Shown piece by piece: positions 29,501 to 39,183 of a DNA stretch of 64,000 nt. Position 1 is the stretch's first letter. Every line of letters starts with the position of its first letter. Location: assembly GCF_022761115.1 (NCBI RefSeq), contig NZ_JAKWJS010000010.1, forward strand, positions 1-64,000. The letters are read 5' to 3'. This stretch comes from Dyella sp. RRB7. GTDB taxonomy: Bacteria > Pseudomonadota > Gammaproteobacteria > Xanthomonadales > Rhodanobacteraceae. The position numbers and the translations under genes were made by a program. Below the pieces are notes generated by a model, which was not told where the DNA came from, did no database searches, and was given only the letters and a program-made list of their open reading frames with translations.

Positions 29501-31397
29501 AAACGCCCGCTGTTTTTCCCGCACCCTGCAATGGCAACCGTCGATACAGGGTGCTGCGGTTGACGCCCAGTAGCCGCGCAGCGCGACTCACGTTACCTCC
29601 GCAGGCCTGCAGCGCCTCGCGCATCGCGTGGTCCGTGATGGCCTGCAGATCGTTGATCGCGCCCTGTCCCTCGGATGCCCGCGGCGCGGAAGCAGGCGTC
29701 GCCGGCACATAGGCCGGCAACGATGGCATGCCGATCACCGCGCCCTCATCGTGCAACGCCACCAGGGTACGCAGGCACGCCGACAACTGACGCAGGTTGC
29801 CCGGCCACGCATAGTCGGCGAGTGCGGCAAGCGCTTCGGTGGTCAGATGACGTCCCTGCCCCAGCCGCGCCCACAATTCGCGCACCAGCTGTTCGCGATC
29901 GCGATGTTCGCGCACGGCGGGTATCTGCACGGCGTGATGGGCGATGCGGTAGTAAAGGTCGGCGCGAAAACGCCCCGCGCCGATCGCCTCGTTCAAGTCG
30001 CGATGGGTGGCGCAGACCAGCGCGAAATCCAGCTTGATCGGCTTGCCGCCGCCCAGTGGTGACAATTCACGCTCCTGCAAGACGCGCAGTAGCCGCGGCT
30101 GCAACGCCAACGGCATGTCGCCGATCTCGTCCAGGAACAACACCCCACCATCGGCCTGCCGCAGCAAACCGGTATTGCCGTTGCGGCGCGCGCCGGTAAA
30201 GGCGCCGTCCTCGTAGCCGAACAGTTCGGCCTCGATCAGCCCTTCCGGCAGCGCGGCGCAGTTGATCGCCACGAACGGCTTGCCGGCACGCGCACTGCGA
30301 CGATGCAGTTCGCGCGCGAAAACCTCCTTGCCGCAACCGGTTTCGCCTTGCACCAGCACCGGCAGGTCGGCATCGAGCACGCGCCGTGCGCGCTCCAGCT
30401 CGGTTTCCAGCGCGCGGTCGAACAACACCGCCTCGCCGACGCGAGGGTGCCGCGCACTGCTGGAAACGGTGATCGGTTGCCGCGATGCCAACGGCCGCGG
30501 TCGCGCATCACCAGCATCGACGCGTCCGTGCAGCGGATGGCCATGCCGGTCGAGCAGCACGCCATCGCGGCGCAACGCGCTCAAGGGTTCATCGAACAAG
30601 GCGTCGTATGACACGCGCCCGATCTCGCTGCGATCCAGTCCAAGCAAGGTCAGCCCGACCTGGTTGGCCGCGACCAGCTTGCCGCTGCGAAATGCCAGCA
30701 GGCCCTCGCGCGCCGTGCCCAGCAAGGTCGGATCGAGATGCACGCGCAGCAATTCGCAGCCGTCGATGCCGGCGTCGAAATAGCGATGCTCGATGTGCGT
30801 CACCGCCAGGCGAACCAGGCCCAGCGCGTGGATATGCGGCACGTTGGCATCACCGGAAATATCCAGCACGCCGACCAGCTGGCCATAGGGATCGAAGATC
30901 GGCGACGACGCGCAGCTGAGAATGCCGTGCGGCGCGAAATAGTGCTCGCCGCCGCGCACTTCCACCGAGGCGCCTTCGACGATGGCGGTACCGATGGCAT
31001 TGGTGCCCAGATGGGCTTCGCTCCAGCAGGCGCCCGGCATCAATGCCACGCGGCCAGCCTTGTCCAGGAACGCAGGGTTGCCCTCGGCGTCGAGGATCCA
31101 ACCCTTTTCGTCGGTGAGGATGACGATGCTGCCCGTCGCCGCGACGTCGCCCGACAGCAATTCCAGCTCGGCCCGCGCCAACCGCCACAAGGTTTCATGT
31201 CGTTCGCGCATTTCGCGCAGGCGCGCTCCCGGCACCGGCTCGACCAGGGGCTTGCTCTGCGCCTGCAGCCCCTGCCGCTGGCAACGGCGCCATGAACGCA
31301 GGATGGTTTCCGGCACGGATCCCGCCGGCTCGCCGCCGACTTCGAAAAAGGTGCGACGCGCCTGGCCGAGGCGACGCTGCGATTGCATGAAAGTCAT
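29499..31397 (-). CDS. Sigma-54-dependent transcriptional activator (AcoR-like)
   Basis: The 632-residue protein has three parts. A sensory GAF region spans about residues 60-205 (ILTDEKGWILDAEG, ACWSEAHLGTNAIGTA) and a PAS-like segment about 215-290. The AAA+ domain has Walker A GETGCGKE (351-358), the sigma-54 contact loop GAFTGA (398-403) and Walker B-type GVLFLDEIGD. A Fis-type helix-turn-helix closes it (about 595-625, NVSRAARLLGVNRSTLYRRL). AcoR-like activators respond to acetoin, alcohols or aldehydes and switch on neighbouring dehydrogenase genes. It is divergent from the aldehyde dehydrogenase, with a dyad and a -24/-12 promoter between them. It carries the family's intact GAFTGA, so activation by sigma-54 is expected. 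Confidence 0.93.
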   Translation of the reverse strand: MTFMQSQRRLGQARRTFFEVGGEPAGSVPETILRSWRRCQRQGLQAQSKPLVEPVPGARLREMRERHETLWRLARAELELLSGDVAATGSIVILTDEKGWILDAEGNPAFLDKAGRVALMPGACWSEAHLGTNAIGTAIVEGASVEVRGGEHYFAPHGILSCASSPIFDPYGQLVGVLDISGDANVPHIHALGLVRLAVTHIEHRYFDAGIDGCELLRVHLDPTLLGTAREGLLAFRSGKLVAANQVGLTLLGLDRSEIGRVSYDALFDEPLSALRRDGVLLDRHGHPLHGRVDAGDARPRPLASRQPITVSSSARHPRVGEAVLFDRALETELERARRVLDADLPVLVQGETGCGKEVFARELHRRSARAGKPFVAINCAALPEGLIEAELFGYEDGAFTGARRNGNTGLLRQADGGVLFLDEIGDMPLALQPRLLRVLQERELSPLGGGKPIKLDFALVCATHRDLNEAIGAGRFRADLYYRIAHHAVQIPAVREHRDREQLVRELWARLGQGRHLTTEALAALADYAWPGNLRQLSACLRTLVALHDEGAVIGMPSLPAYVPATPASAPRASEGQGAINDLQAITDHAMREALQACGGNVSRAARLLGVNRSTLYRRLPLQGAGKTAGV

Positions 31398-31418
31398 GAC
31401 GATGCCACCTCACCTATG

Positions 31419-31435
31419 TGTCGCAATTTGCAACA
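31419..31435. promoter_or_regulatory. Candidate activator-binding dyad (TGTCGCAA-T-TTGCAACA)
   Basis: The 17-base element is nearly symmetric (TGTnGCAA/TTGCnACA). It lies about 140 bases upstream of the -24/-12 promoter, where sigma-54 activators bind. A second, weaker symmetric block (ACACA-GT-TGTGT) follows about 35 bases downstream. Binding by the adjacent activator is inferred. Confidence 0.5.
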
Positions 31436-31575
31436 GCTGCCGGGAATGCTGTTCCGATAAACAACACAGTTGTGTGAACAACGCAATCGTCGCCGCTGCT
31501 GCAATGCGAAAGATTTGAACGCGCTATTGCATCCATGGACGTGGACAGCGTTGCCGCAGCGCGGCATCGATGACT

Positions 31576-31590
31576 TGGCACTGCAATTGC
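31576..31590 (+). promoter_or_regulatory. Sigma-54 (-24/-12) promoter of the dehydrogenase operon
   Basis: TGGCAC, five bases, then TTGC: this matches the sigma-54 consensus and spacing exactly. The expected start of transcription is near 31602, about 50 bases before the aldehyde dehydrogenase ATG. It faces away from the sigma-54 activator gene that presumably controls it. Confidence 0.85.
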
Positions 31591-31652
31591 GTACACCAGG
31601 ACACCGTCAGCGATGCCTGACTACGTCGTGATGCAAGCCAAGGAGATATTCG

Positions 31653-33182
31653 ATGAATGCCGTTGTTGCCACCAAGCCTTACGCCACCGATCCGCAGTCC
31701 ATCTTCAAGCAGCGCTACGCCAACTTCATCGGAGGCCAATGGGTGGCGCCCAAGAGCGGCCAGTATTTCGCCAACGTCACGCCGATCACCGGCAAGGTGT
31801 TCACCGAAGTGGCGCGCTCCAACACCGACGACATCGATGCCGCGCTGGACGCCGCCCACGCGGCGAAAGACGCCTGGGGCAAGACCTCCGCCACGGAGCG
31901 GGCCAACCTGCTCAATCGCATCGCCGACCGCATCGAGCAGAATCTCGAACGGCTCGCCTATGCCGAAACCTGGGACAACGGCAAGCCGATCCGCGAAACC
32001 TTGAATGCCGACATCCCGCTGGCAGCCGACCATTTCCGCTATTTCGCCGGCGCCATTCGCGCCCAGGAAGGCGGCCTCAGCGAGATCGATCACGACACCG
32101 TCGCCTACCACTTCCATGAACCGCTGGGCGTGGTGGGGCAAATCATTCCCTGGAATTTCCCGTTGCTGATGGCGGCGTGGAAGCTGGCCCCCGCGCTGGC
32201 CGCCGGCAATTGCGTGGTGCTCAAGCCCGCCGAACAAACGCCCGCCAGCATCCTGGTACTGATGGAAGTGATCGGCGACCTGTTGCCGCCGGGTGTGCTC
32301 AACGTCGTCAACGGCTTCGGCCTGGAGGCCGGCAAGCCGCTCGCCTCCAGCCCCCGCATCGCCAAGATCGCCTTCACCGGCGAAACCACCACCGGCCGGC
32401 TGATCATGCAGTACGCCAGCCAGAACCTGATCCCCGTGACGCTGGAACTGGGCGGCAAGTCGCCGAACATTTTCTTCGCCGACGTGATGGCCGAGGACGA
32501 CGATTTCCTCGACAAGGCGGTGGAAGGTTTCGTGATGTTCGCCTTCAACCAGGGCGAGGTCTGCACCTGCCCGTCGCGCGCATTGGTGCAGGAGTCGATC
32601 TACGACAAGTTCATGCAGCGCGTGCTGGAACGCGTCGCCGCGATCAAGCAGGGCAATCCGCTCGATCCCAACACCATGGTCGGCGCGCAGGCTTCCGGCG
32701 AGCAGTTGGAGAAGATCCTCTCCTACATCGACATCGGCAAGCAGGAAGGCGCCCAGGTGCTGAGCGGCGGCGCGCGCAACGAACTACCGGGCGAGCTGGC
32801 CGGCGGCTATTACGTGAAGCCGACGGTGTTCAAGGGCCACAACCGCATGCGCATCTTCCAGGAGGAAATCTTCGGCCCGGTGGTCTCGGTGACGACGTTC
32901 AGGGACGAGGCCGAAGCCCTGCAGATCGCCAACGACACGCTGTACGGCCTCGGCGCGGGCGTGTGGAGCCGCGACGCCGGCCGCCTCTACCGCATGGGCC
33001 GTGCGATCCAGGCCGGGCGTGTGTGGACCAATTGCTATCACGCCTATCCGGCGCACGCCGCGTTCGGCGGCTACAAGCAATCGGGTATCGGCCGCGAGAA
33101 CCACAAGATGATGCTCAATCATTATCAGCAGACCAAGAATCTGCTGGTCAGCTACTCGCCCAAGGCGCTGGGCTTCTTCTGA
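31653..33182 (+). CDS. NAD-dependent aldehyde dehydrogenase (AldB/ExaC type)
   Basis: This enzyme oxidises aldehydes such as acetaldehyde to acids. The 509-residue protein has IPWNFP (about 165), the cofactor motif FTGETTTGR, the general base Glu265 in LELGGKSPN and the nucleophile Cys304 in GEVCTCPSR. The GEVCTCPSR form is typical of the AldB/ExaC/AcoD branch. AAGGAG lies upstream of the ATG. It is first in a sigma-54-driven operon with a zinc alcohol dehydrogenase and a DUF779 gene, so the module probably carries alcohol to acid. The exact substrate (ethanol, longer alcohols or an acetoin-derived aldehyde) is not shown by the sequence. Confidence 0.93.
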   Translation: MNAVVATKPYATDPQSIFKQRYANFIGGQWVAPKSGQYFANVTPITGKVFTEVARSNTDDIDAALDAAHAAKDAWGKTSATERANLLNRIADRIEQNLERLAYAETWDNGKPIRETLNADIPLAADHFRYFAGAIRAQEGGLSEIDHDTVAYHFHEPLGVVGQIIPWNFPLLMAAWKLAPALAAGNCVVLKPAEQTPASILVLMEVIGDLLPPGVLNVVNGFGLEAGKPLASSPRIAKIAFTGETTTGRLIMQYASQNLIPVTLELGGKSPNIFFADVMAEDDDFLDKAVEGFVMFAFNQGEVCTCPSRALVQESIYDKFMQRVLERVAAIKQGNPLDPNTMVGAQASGEQLEKILSYIDIGKQEGAQVLSGGARNELPGELAGGYYVKPTVFKGHNRMRIFQEEIFGPVVSVTTFRDEAEALQIANDTLYGLGAGVWSRDAGRLYRMGRAIQAGRVWTNCYHAYPAHAAFGGYKQSGIGRENHKMMLNHYQQTKNLLVSYSPKALGFF

Positions 33183-33291
33183 TCCCATACCTGCAGCCAT
33201 GGGCTGAAGCATATTCACTCCCTCTCCGCCGGTGCGTGGCCAAAACCACGCACCGGCGGCAACCATGGAAGACACGCAGCAAGGAGATGTC

Positions 33292-34320
33292 ATGAACAAG
33301 ACGATGAAAGCCGCCGTGGTGCGGGCATTCGGCAAGCCGCTGGTGATCGAGGAGGTGCAGGTGCCGCGTCCGGCTGCCGGCGACATCCTGGTCAAGATCG
33401 AGGCGTGCGGCGTCTGCCACACCGATCTGCACGCCGCCGAAGGCGACTGGCCGGTCAAGCCCAATCCGCCGTTCATTCCCGGCCACGAAGGCGTCGGCCA
33501 TGTGGTCGCGGTCGGCGCCGGCGTCAGCCACGTCAAGGAAGGCGACCGGGTGGGCATTCCCTGGCTGTATTCGGCCTGTGGCCACTGCGAGCACTGCCTG
33601 GGCGGCTGGGAAACGCTGTGCGAGGCGCAGCAGAACAGCGGCTATTCGGTTAACGGCGGCTTCGCCGAATACGCGCTGGCCAATGCCGACTATGTCGGAC
33701 ATCTTCCGAATGGCATCGGCTTCGTCGAGATCGCGCCCCTGTTGTGCGCCGGCGTCACCGTCTACAAGGGGCTGAAGGTCACCGACACCAAGCCCGGCGA
33801 CTGGGTGGTGATCTCGGGCATCGGCGGGCTCGGCCATATGGCGGTGCAATACGCCAAGGCCATGGGCCGCAATGTCGCCGCCGTGGACATCGACGACGAC
33901 AAGCTGGCATTGGCGCGGCGGCTTGGCGCCACCGTGACGGTCAACGCGCGCGATACGGACCCGGCGGCTTACCTGAAGCGCGAGATCGGCGGCGCCCACG
34001 GCGCGCTGGTCACCGCGGTATCGCCCAAGGCCTTCGAACAGGCGCTGGGCATGGTTCGTCGAGGCGGCACGGTGTCCCTCAATGGCTTGCCGCCGGGGCA
34101 ATTCCCGCTCGACATCTTCGGCATGGTGCTCAACGGGGTGACGGTGCGCGGATCGATCGTCGGCACCCGCCTGGACCTGCAGGAAGCGCTGGACTTCGCC
34201 GCACAGGGCAAGGTCGCCGCCACCGTCAGCGCGGACAAGCTGGAGAACATCAACGACGTCTTCGCGCGCATGCACGCCGGCAAGATCGAGGGGCGCGTGG
34301 TGCTGGACATGGCGCTTTGA
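33292..34320 (+). CDS. adhP: Zinc-dependent alcohol dehydrogenase (AdhP-like)
   Basis: It oxidises primary alcohols to aldehydes with NAD. The 342-residue protein has the catalytic-zinc residues in CGVCHTDLH and GHEGVGHV, and a structural-zinc cluster in [15 protein letters not shown]. The Rossmann motif [17 protein letters not shown] lies near residue 180, with Asp after the second strand favouring NAD. The ATG at 33292 has AAGGAG at a good distance; an earlier in-frame start adds 20 unrelated residues. It follows the aldehyde dehydrogenase by about 110 bases, and its stop overlaps the DUF779 start. Confidence 0.93.
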   Translation: MNKTMKAAVVRAFGKPLVIEEVQVPRPAAGDILVKIEACGVCHTDLHAAEGDWPVKPNPPFIPGHEGVGHVVAVGAGVSHVKEGDRVGIPWLYSACGHCEHCLGGWETLCEAQQNSGYSVNGGFAEYALANADYVGHLPNGIGFVEIAPLLCAGVTVYKGLKVTDTKPGDWVVISGIGGLGHMAVQYAKAMGRNVAAVDIDDDKLALARRLGATVTVNARDTDPAAYLKREIGGAHGALVTAVSPKAFEQALGMVRRGGTVSLNGLPPGQFPLDIFGMVLNGVTVRGSIVGTRLDLQEALDFAAQGKVAATVSADKLENINDVFARMHAGKIEGRVVLDMAL

Positions 34321-34706
34321 TGACCCAGGCACCGCCCGTGCCGCCGCAGGTGCTGGCCACGCCGGCCGCGCTGCGGCTGATCGCCGAACTGCGCAACCGG
34401 CACGGGCCGGTTCTGTTCCATCAATCCGGCGGTTGCTGCGATGGTTCCTCGCCGATGTGCTTTGCGGTCGCCGACTTCATCGTCGGCGACCGGGACGTGC
34501 ACCTGGGCGATATCGGCGGCGCGGCGTTCTACATCAGCGCGCCGCAATTCGCTTATTGGAAGCACACGCAGCTGATCATCGACGTGGTGCCCGGCCGGGG
34601 CGGCATGTTCTCGCTGGAGAATGGCGGCGGCCAGCGTTTCCTGCTGCGCTCGCGCCTGTTCGACGACGAGGAATTCACCCTGCTGCAACAGGCCGGCAAG
34701 GTGTAA
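34320..34706 (+). CDS. DUF779 protein of the aldehyde dehydrogenase operon
   Basis: The 128-residue protein has the DUF779 signature with LFHQSGGCCDGSSPMC near residue 30 and a C-terminal GRGGMFSLENGGGQRFLLR. This small family travels with AldB-type aldehyde dehydrogenases in many proteobacteria. Its role is not established; the conserved cysteine pair suggests metal binding or redox function. The start ATG shares its first base with the stop codon of the alcohol dehydrogenase (TGATG), a strong sign of coupled translation. Confidence 0.88.
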   Translation: MTQAPPVPPQVLATPAALRLIAELRNRHGPVLFHQSGGCCDGSSPMCFAVADFIVGDRDVHLGDIGGAAFYISAPQFAYWKHTQLIIDVVPGRGGMFSLENGGGQRFLLRSRLFDDEEFTLLQQAGKV

Positions 34707-34721
34707 TGCCTGGCCTGGCGA

Positions 34722-35525
34722 TCAATCCCTTTCGAGCTGGAAGCGGTCCGCATCCATCCAGGCCGGGAAACGCTCGCGGTGCGCAAGCAGCGGCGCGGGA
34801 TCGATGGTCACCGTCACCACCTGCTCCTGCTGCCCCAGCTCGACCAACGGCTCACCGACCGGATCGAGCACGGCGCTGTCGCCCGCGTAAGGCAGGTCGT
34901 TGCCGTCCACGCCCACGCGGTTGAGTCCCACCACGTAGCTCAGGTTCTCGATGGCGCGGGCGCGCAACAGCGTGCGCCACGGCTGCCGGCGCGGTGCCGG
35001 CCAGTTCGCCACGAAGATGGCCAGGTCGTAGTCCATGCCGCCCGCCGCCTCTTCGCGCCGACCATTGCGCAACCACACCGGGAAACGCAGGTCGTAGCAA
35101 ACCTGCGGCAGGATGCGCCAGCCTTTCAGTTCCACGATCACGCGTTCATTGCCGCCGCCGTAGCGCGTGTGCTCGCCCGCCATGCGGAACAGGTGGCGCT
35201 TGTCGTACTGCGCATAGCTGCCGTCCGGGCGCGCCCAGATGAGACGGTTGTAGACCGTGTCGCCTTCGCGAATGGCCAGGCTGCCGCACAGCACCGCGTC
35301 CACTTCGCCTGCCAGCGCGCGCATCCAGGCCACGCCTTCGCCATCCATCGTCTCGGCGCTGGCACGGGTGTCGTTGCTGAAGCCGGACAGGAAGGTTTCC
35401 GGCAGCACCACCAGATCGGTCTGGCCGGCCACGCGGCGCACCAGCTCGCCGTAATAGGCGCGATTGGCGGGCGCGTCGTGCCAGCGCGTGGCGCCCTGGA
35501 TCAGGCTTACCCTTAGAGCTTGCAT
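34722..35525 (-). CDS. Omega-amidase (nitrilase superfamily, YafV-like)
   Basis: The enzyme hydrolyses omega-amides of alpha-keto acids such as alpha-ketoglutaramate, clearing the product of glutamine-dependent transamination. The 267-residue protein has the nitrilase triad: Glu43 (LPETFLSGF), Lys109 (QYDKRHLF) and Cys143 (PQVCYDLRFP). The ATG at 35525 gives the family length. Its first 13 bases overlap the end of an aminotransferase gene on the same strand, the conserved aminotransferase/omega-amidase pairing. Confidence 0.9.
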   Translation of the reverse strand: MQALRVSLIQGATRWHDAPANRAYYGELVRRVAGQTDLVVLPETFLSGFSNDTRASAETMDGEGVAWMRALAGEVDAVLCGSLAIREGDTVYNRLIWARPDGSYAQYDKRHLFRMAGEHTRYGGGNERVIVELKGWRILPQVCYDLRFPVWLRNGRREEAAGGMDYDLAIFVANWPAPRRQPWRTLLRARAIENLSYVVGLNRVGVDGNDLPYAGDSAVLDPVGEPLVELGQQEQVVTVTIDPAPLLAHRERFPAWMDADRFQLERD

Positions 35526-36658
35526 AGACGTTCCGCGGCGGCTTCCATGGTGGCATCGCTCTTGGCGAAGCACAGACGCAGCAGGTGCGTGCCCGGCGCC
35601 TGGTCGTAGAACGGTGTCAGCGGGATCGCCGCCACGCCAGCTTCCTTCACCAGCCATTCGCTGAAGGCCACGTCGTCCTTGTCGCTGACGGCCGAATAGT
35701 CGACCAGTTGGAAGTAGCCACCGGGAACATCGAGCAGCTTGAAGCGCGAAGGCTGGATCAGCTCGCGGAAACGGTCGCGCTTGGCCTGGTAGAACGCCGG
35801 CAGTTCCAGGTAATGCTCCGGCGTGCTCGCCATGAACTCGGCGAACGCCACCTGGGCCGGATGGAAGGTGCAAAAGGTGAGGTACTGGTGCACCTTGCGG
35901 AACTCGGCCGAAAGCGCCTTGGGCGCCACCGCATAGCCCAGCTTCCAGCCCGTGCAGTGATAGGTCTTGCCGAACGAGGACACCACGATGCTGCGCTCGG
36001 CCAGTTCCGCATGGCGCAACACGCTCTGGTGCTGCGCACCGTCATACACGATGTGCTCGTACACCTCGTCGGACAGCACCACGATTTCGGTGTCGCGCAC
36101 GATCGCGGCCAGCGCGTCCAGGTCGGCGGCGGACAACACCGCGCCCGTGGGGTTATGCGGGCTGTTGATAAGGATCATGCGCGTCTTCGGCGTAACGGCA
36201 TCACGCACGCGCTGCCAGTCGACCGCGAACGTCGGCGCCACCAGCGGAATATGCACCGCGCGCGCGCCCTGCAGGTCGATGGCCGGCTCGTAGCTGTCGT
36301 AGGCCGGATCGAACACGATCACCTCGTCGCCCGCGCGCACCACCGCGGCGATGGCGGCGAACAACGCCTCGGTGGCACCGGAAGTGACGGTGACCTCGCT
36401 ATCGGCGCTGATGCGGTGGCCATACATGCGCTCGGTCTTCAGCGCGATCTGCTCGCGCAGGCTCGGCAGGCCGATGCCCGGCGCGTACTGGTTGCGGCCT
36501 TCGCCCATCGCGCGGGTGATCGCGTCGCGCAGGGGCTGCGGCGGCTCAAAATCCGGAAAGCCCTGGCCAAGATTGACGGCCTTGTATTCCAGCGCCAGCT
36601 GACTCATGACGCTGAAGATGGTGGTACCGACTTTGGGAAGCTTGGTTTCGATCTGCAT
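35513..36658 (-). CDS. Methionine/glutamine aminotransferase (YbdL-like)
   Basis: This PLP enzyme transfers amino groups between methionine, glutamine or aromatic acids and keto acids, and serves the last step of methionine salvage in many bacteria. The 381-residue fold-type I protein shows NLGQGFPDF, the PLP contacts NSPHNPTG and SDEVYEHI, and the Schiff-base Lys231 in SSFGKTYHCTGWKLGY. The ATG at 36658 fits the family N-terminus. A 13-base overlap with the omega-amidase gene supports a joint pathway that pulls the reaction forward by removing the keto-amide. Confidence 0.92.
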   Translation of the reverse strand: MQIETKLPKVGTTIFSVMSQLALEYKAVNLGQGFPDFEPPQPLRDAITRAMGEGRNQYAPGIGLPSLREQIALKTERMYGHRISADSEVTVTSGATEALFAAIAAVVRAGDEVIVFDPAYDSYEPAIDLQGARAVHIPLVAPTFAVDWQRVRDAVTPKTRMILINSPHNPTGAVLSAADLDALAAIVRDTEIVVLSDEVYEHIVYDGAQHQSVLRHAELAERSIVVSSFGKTYHCTGWKLGYAVAPKALSAEFRKVHQYLTFCTFHPAQVAFAEFMASTPEHYLELPAFYQAKRDRFRELIQPSRFKLLDVPGGYFQLVDYSAVSDKDDVAFSEWLVKEAGVAAIPLTPFYDQAPGTHLLRLCFAKSDATMEAAAERLCKL

Positions 36659-36718
36659 GGTCCGGATGTCTGGATGGCTAAACGTGAATGCTAGCATGAG
36701 CCTTGCGGCACGCTGCGG

Positions 36719-37672
36719 TTAGACGTACTTGCTGCACTCCGCGTGTTTCTGGCGCACGGCATCGGGCAGGGTCTCGGCCAGGAAGTCGACGAATGCGCGC
36801 ACGCCGGGCAACAGGCCACGCCGGCTGGGATAGACGAAGTGCATGGTGCCCTGGGGCACGCTCCACTCGGGCAGCACCACCTCCAGCTCGCCGCGCGCTA
36901 CCGCCGGCCCGCACACGAATTCAGGCAGCAGGGTGACGCCGATGCCGCGCTTGGCGCATTCCAGCAGCGCGGCGAAATCGCCGCAGATCAGGCGCGGCTG
37001 GATATCGACCAGCACTTTTTCGCCTTGCGCATCGAGCAACTCCCAGCTCTGCGCACCCTCGTGCTCGTTCATGGTCAGGGCCGGCAGGCCGGACAGGTCG
37101 GCAGGCAGCTTGGGGTGGCCGTAGCGCTTGAGCAGGTCGGGGCTGGCCACGGGCAGTACCCGCGACTGGCCGAAGGTGCGCATGACCAGGGTGGCATCGG
37201 TATCGAGCTTGCTGCGCACGCGAATGGCCACGTCGAAGCCTTCGCCAATCACATCGACGCGCCGGTCGGTGGCCTGCAGGCGCACCTGCATCTTGGGATG
37301 CTGCGCCAGGAAATCAGGCAGCACATGCCTCAGCACCGACTGCACCAGCGAGACGGGACAACTCACGCGCACCACCCCGCGCGGCTCGGAGCGCAGCTCA
37401 TCCACTGCGTCCTGGGCTGCCCTCGCCTCTTCCAGCACGGCGCGGCAGTGCCCGTAGAAGCGCTCGCCGACCTCGGTGACCACGAAGCGGCGCGTGGTCC
37501 GCTGCAACAGCCTTACGCCCAGGCGCTCCTCCAATTGGGCGATGCGCTTGCTCAAGCGGGACTTAGGGATGCCCAGGGCCCTGCCGGCCGAGGAAAAACC
37601 GCCGTGTTCCACCACGGCCGCGAAGAAATACAGGTCGTTGAGATCCTGCAGGGCGCCGTCCAACACCGTCAT
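36719..37672 (-). CDS. LysR-family regulator divergent from azoR
   Basis: The 317-residue protein has an N-terminal winged helix (about 8-68, HGGFSSAGRALGIPKSRLSK) of the AaeR/YhjC-like branch, then an effector-binding domain (about 95-300). It is transcribed away from the azoreductase gene with 115 bases between the starts. This is the usual layout of a LysR regulator and its target, and in proteobacteria this branch often controls quinone or azo reductases. The effector is probably an electrophile or aromatic compound, but that is inference. Confidence 0.92.
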   Translation of the reverse strand: MTVLDGALQDLNDLYFFAAVVEHGGFSSAGRALGIPKSRLSKRIAQLEERLGVRLLQRTTRRFVVTEVGERFYGHCRAVLEEARAAQDAVDELRSEPRGVVRVSCPVSLVQSVLRHVLPDFLAQHPKMQVRLQATDRRVDVIGEGFDVAIRVRSKLDTDATLVMRTFGQSRVLPVASPDLLKRYGHPKLPADLSGLPALTMNEHEGAQSWELLDAQGEKVLVDIQPRLICGDFAALLECAKRGIGVTLLPEFVCGPAVARGELEVVLPEWSVPQGTMHFVYPSRRGLLPGVRAFVDFLAETLPDAVRQKHAECSKYV

Positions 37673-37787
37673 CGCCGTTTCCTTGAGGGAACAATACGTT
37701 CGAGTTTACCCGGCTTATCAGCCCATTGTCCGACGCGTACCTTGGCCAAGTCGCCGGTCGATCCGGTCCGTCACTTGAGGAAATACC

Positions 37788-38372
37788 ATGAAACTGCTGC
37801 ACATCGACGCCAGCGCCCTGGGTAGCCACTCTGTCTCGCGCGGGCTGACCGCGGCCATCGTAGCCGAACTGGTACGCAACACGCCTGAAACTGAAGTCAT
37901 CTACCACGATCTGGTAGCTAAGCCGCTACCGCACTGGACCCCGGTGGCCGATGCAAGCGACCCGGCCGCCGTGCTGGGCAACCAGATGCTCGAGGAATTC
38001 CTGGCCGCCGACGTGGTGGTGATTGGCGCCCCGATGTACAACTTCTCGATCCCCAGCCAGCTCAAGGCCTGGATCGACCGCATCACCGTGGCCGGCAAGT
38101 CGTTCCGCTACACCGCCAATGGCCCGGAAGGCCTCGCCGCTGGCAAGCGCGTGATCATTGCCTCGACCCGTGGCGGCATCTACAGCGAAGGCAGCGCCGC
38201 CGCGCCGATGGACTTCCAGGAAACCTACCTGCGCGCCCTGTTCGGCTTCCTCGGCGTGACGGACATCGAGTTCGTGCGCGCCGAAGGCGTGGCGATCAGC
38301 GAGGACAACAAGGCGGAATCGCTGAAGTCCGCCCACGCGACGATCGGCGTGGTGGCCCGAAAGGCGGCTTAA
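37788..38372 (+). CDS. azoR: FMN-dependent NADH:quinone/azo reductase
   Basis: AzoR reduces quinones and azo dyes by two electrons and protects against thiol stress. The 194-residue flavodoxin-like protein shows the FMN motif HIDASALGSHSVSRGL at the N-terminus, the loop PMYNFSIPSQLKAWIDR and the second FMN loop STRGGIYSEG. The length matches E. coli AzoR (201). It is divergent from a LysR regulator, its likely controller. Confidence 0.93.
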   Translation: MKLLHIDASALGSHSVSRGLTAAIVAELVRNTPETEVIYHDLVAKPLPHWTPVADASDPAAVLGNQMLEEFLAADVVVIGAPMYNFSIPSQLKAWIDRITVAGKSFRYTANGPEGLAAGKRVIIASTRGGIYSEGSAAAPMDFQETYLRALFGFLGVTDIEFVRAEGVAISEDNKAESLKSAHATIGVVARKAA

Positions 38373-38408
38373 GCTCGCCCCCCTCTACGCAGGGCAGAGG
38401 CAGCAAGA

Positions 38409-38438
38409 CCAACGCCGCGCATTAATGCGCGGCGTTGG
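38409..38438. terminator. Perfect 30-base palindrome between azoR and a pseudogene
   Basis: The 15-base half CCAACGCCGCGCATT is mirrored exactly, giving a long stem without a free loop. No T-run follows on the plus strand. The left half also encodes the last codons and TAA stop of the decayed amidohydrolase on the minus strand. It may have been a bidirectional terminator. Confidence 0.6.
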
Positions 38439-38957
38439 TGTGTTCAGCGCGATAAACCGCCTTGCCGTCCAGGTGCTCAGCGGCTTGAGTTCGGCGATCT
38501 AGCGTGGCGGCACAGTCGTCAGGTCGCCTTCGAGTATCACGAAGTCCGCGCGCATGCCGGGCTTGAGGAAGTCATCGAGGCTGACACCGGGATCGTGCAC
38601 ACCCGTGAATACGGCTGACACGGCTTCGGCAAACGCCGCCTTGTGGGCCTCCCGCGTCTGCTCATGGGTGAGCGGTGGAATGGCGTTGGCGACCAGCCCC
38701 ATCGCACCATCCGCCAGCACGGCACTCGCACGCTGGCCGACGCGCATGATGTAGCCACTGTCCGGCTGCCAGTCGCCATCGAGTAGTTGGGTGGCAAGCC
38801 GCATCGCGGCCGAATTCACCCAGGCTGCATGGCCGTCGATACGCGGCGCGGGATCCATGGCGTGGACATGCGCGTTGACCAGCCGCGTGGCCGCCTGCAA
38901 CGGCAACACGCGGAGCGCCAGCAAGGCGGGCGGGAAGCAGCGGAACGACAGACGCAT
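38422..38957 (-). pseudogene. Decayed YtcJ-like amidohydrolase
   Basis: Scattered pieces of an amidohydrolase of the YtcJ/Amidohydro_3 type appear in order. A signal-peptide-like start is followed by LVNAHVHAMDP, GHAAWVNSAAM, GLVANAIPPLTHEQ, VFTGVHDPGVSLDDF and then KPGMRADFVILEGDL. The intact family has about 550 residues. Here long internal stretches are missing, including most of the metal-binding core. The frame is broken by a TAG at 38501, and the remaining tail (LDGKAVYRA) lies in another frame. The original stop is probably at 38422. Several independent deletions indicate old inactivation. Confidence 0.75.
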
Positions 38958-39183
38958 GACGGGTTCCGACCAAAGGGTCCGGCGACCTTGCCTAGCCACC
39001 CGGCGCATACAAGCCATCTACATGGCGCAACATCTGTTTCACGCCAGATGCACGCCCCGTCGCTTTCCCTGAACAGCGCCGCCGCAAAATCTGAATCACG
39101 GCGCCCGCTCAACATCGGCGTATCACCCGGGATTAACCGCATGGCCCGCAGTTTCGACGCACCCCACGACGGAGCCATGCCCC

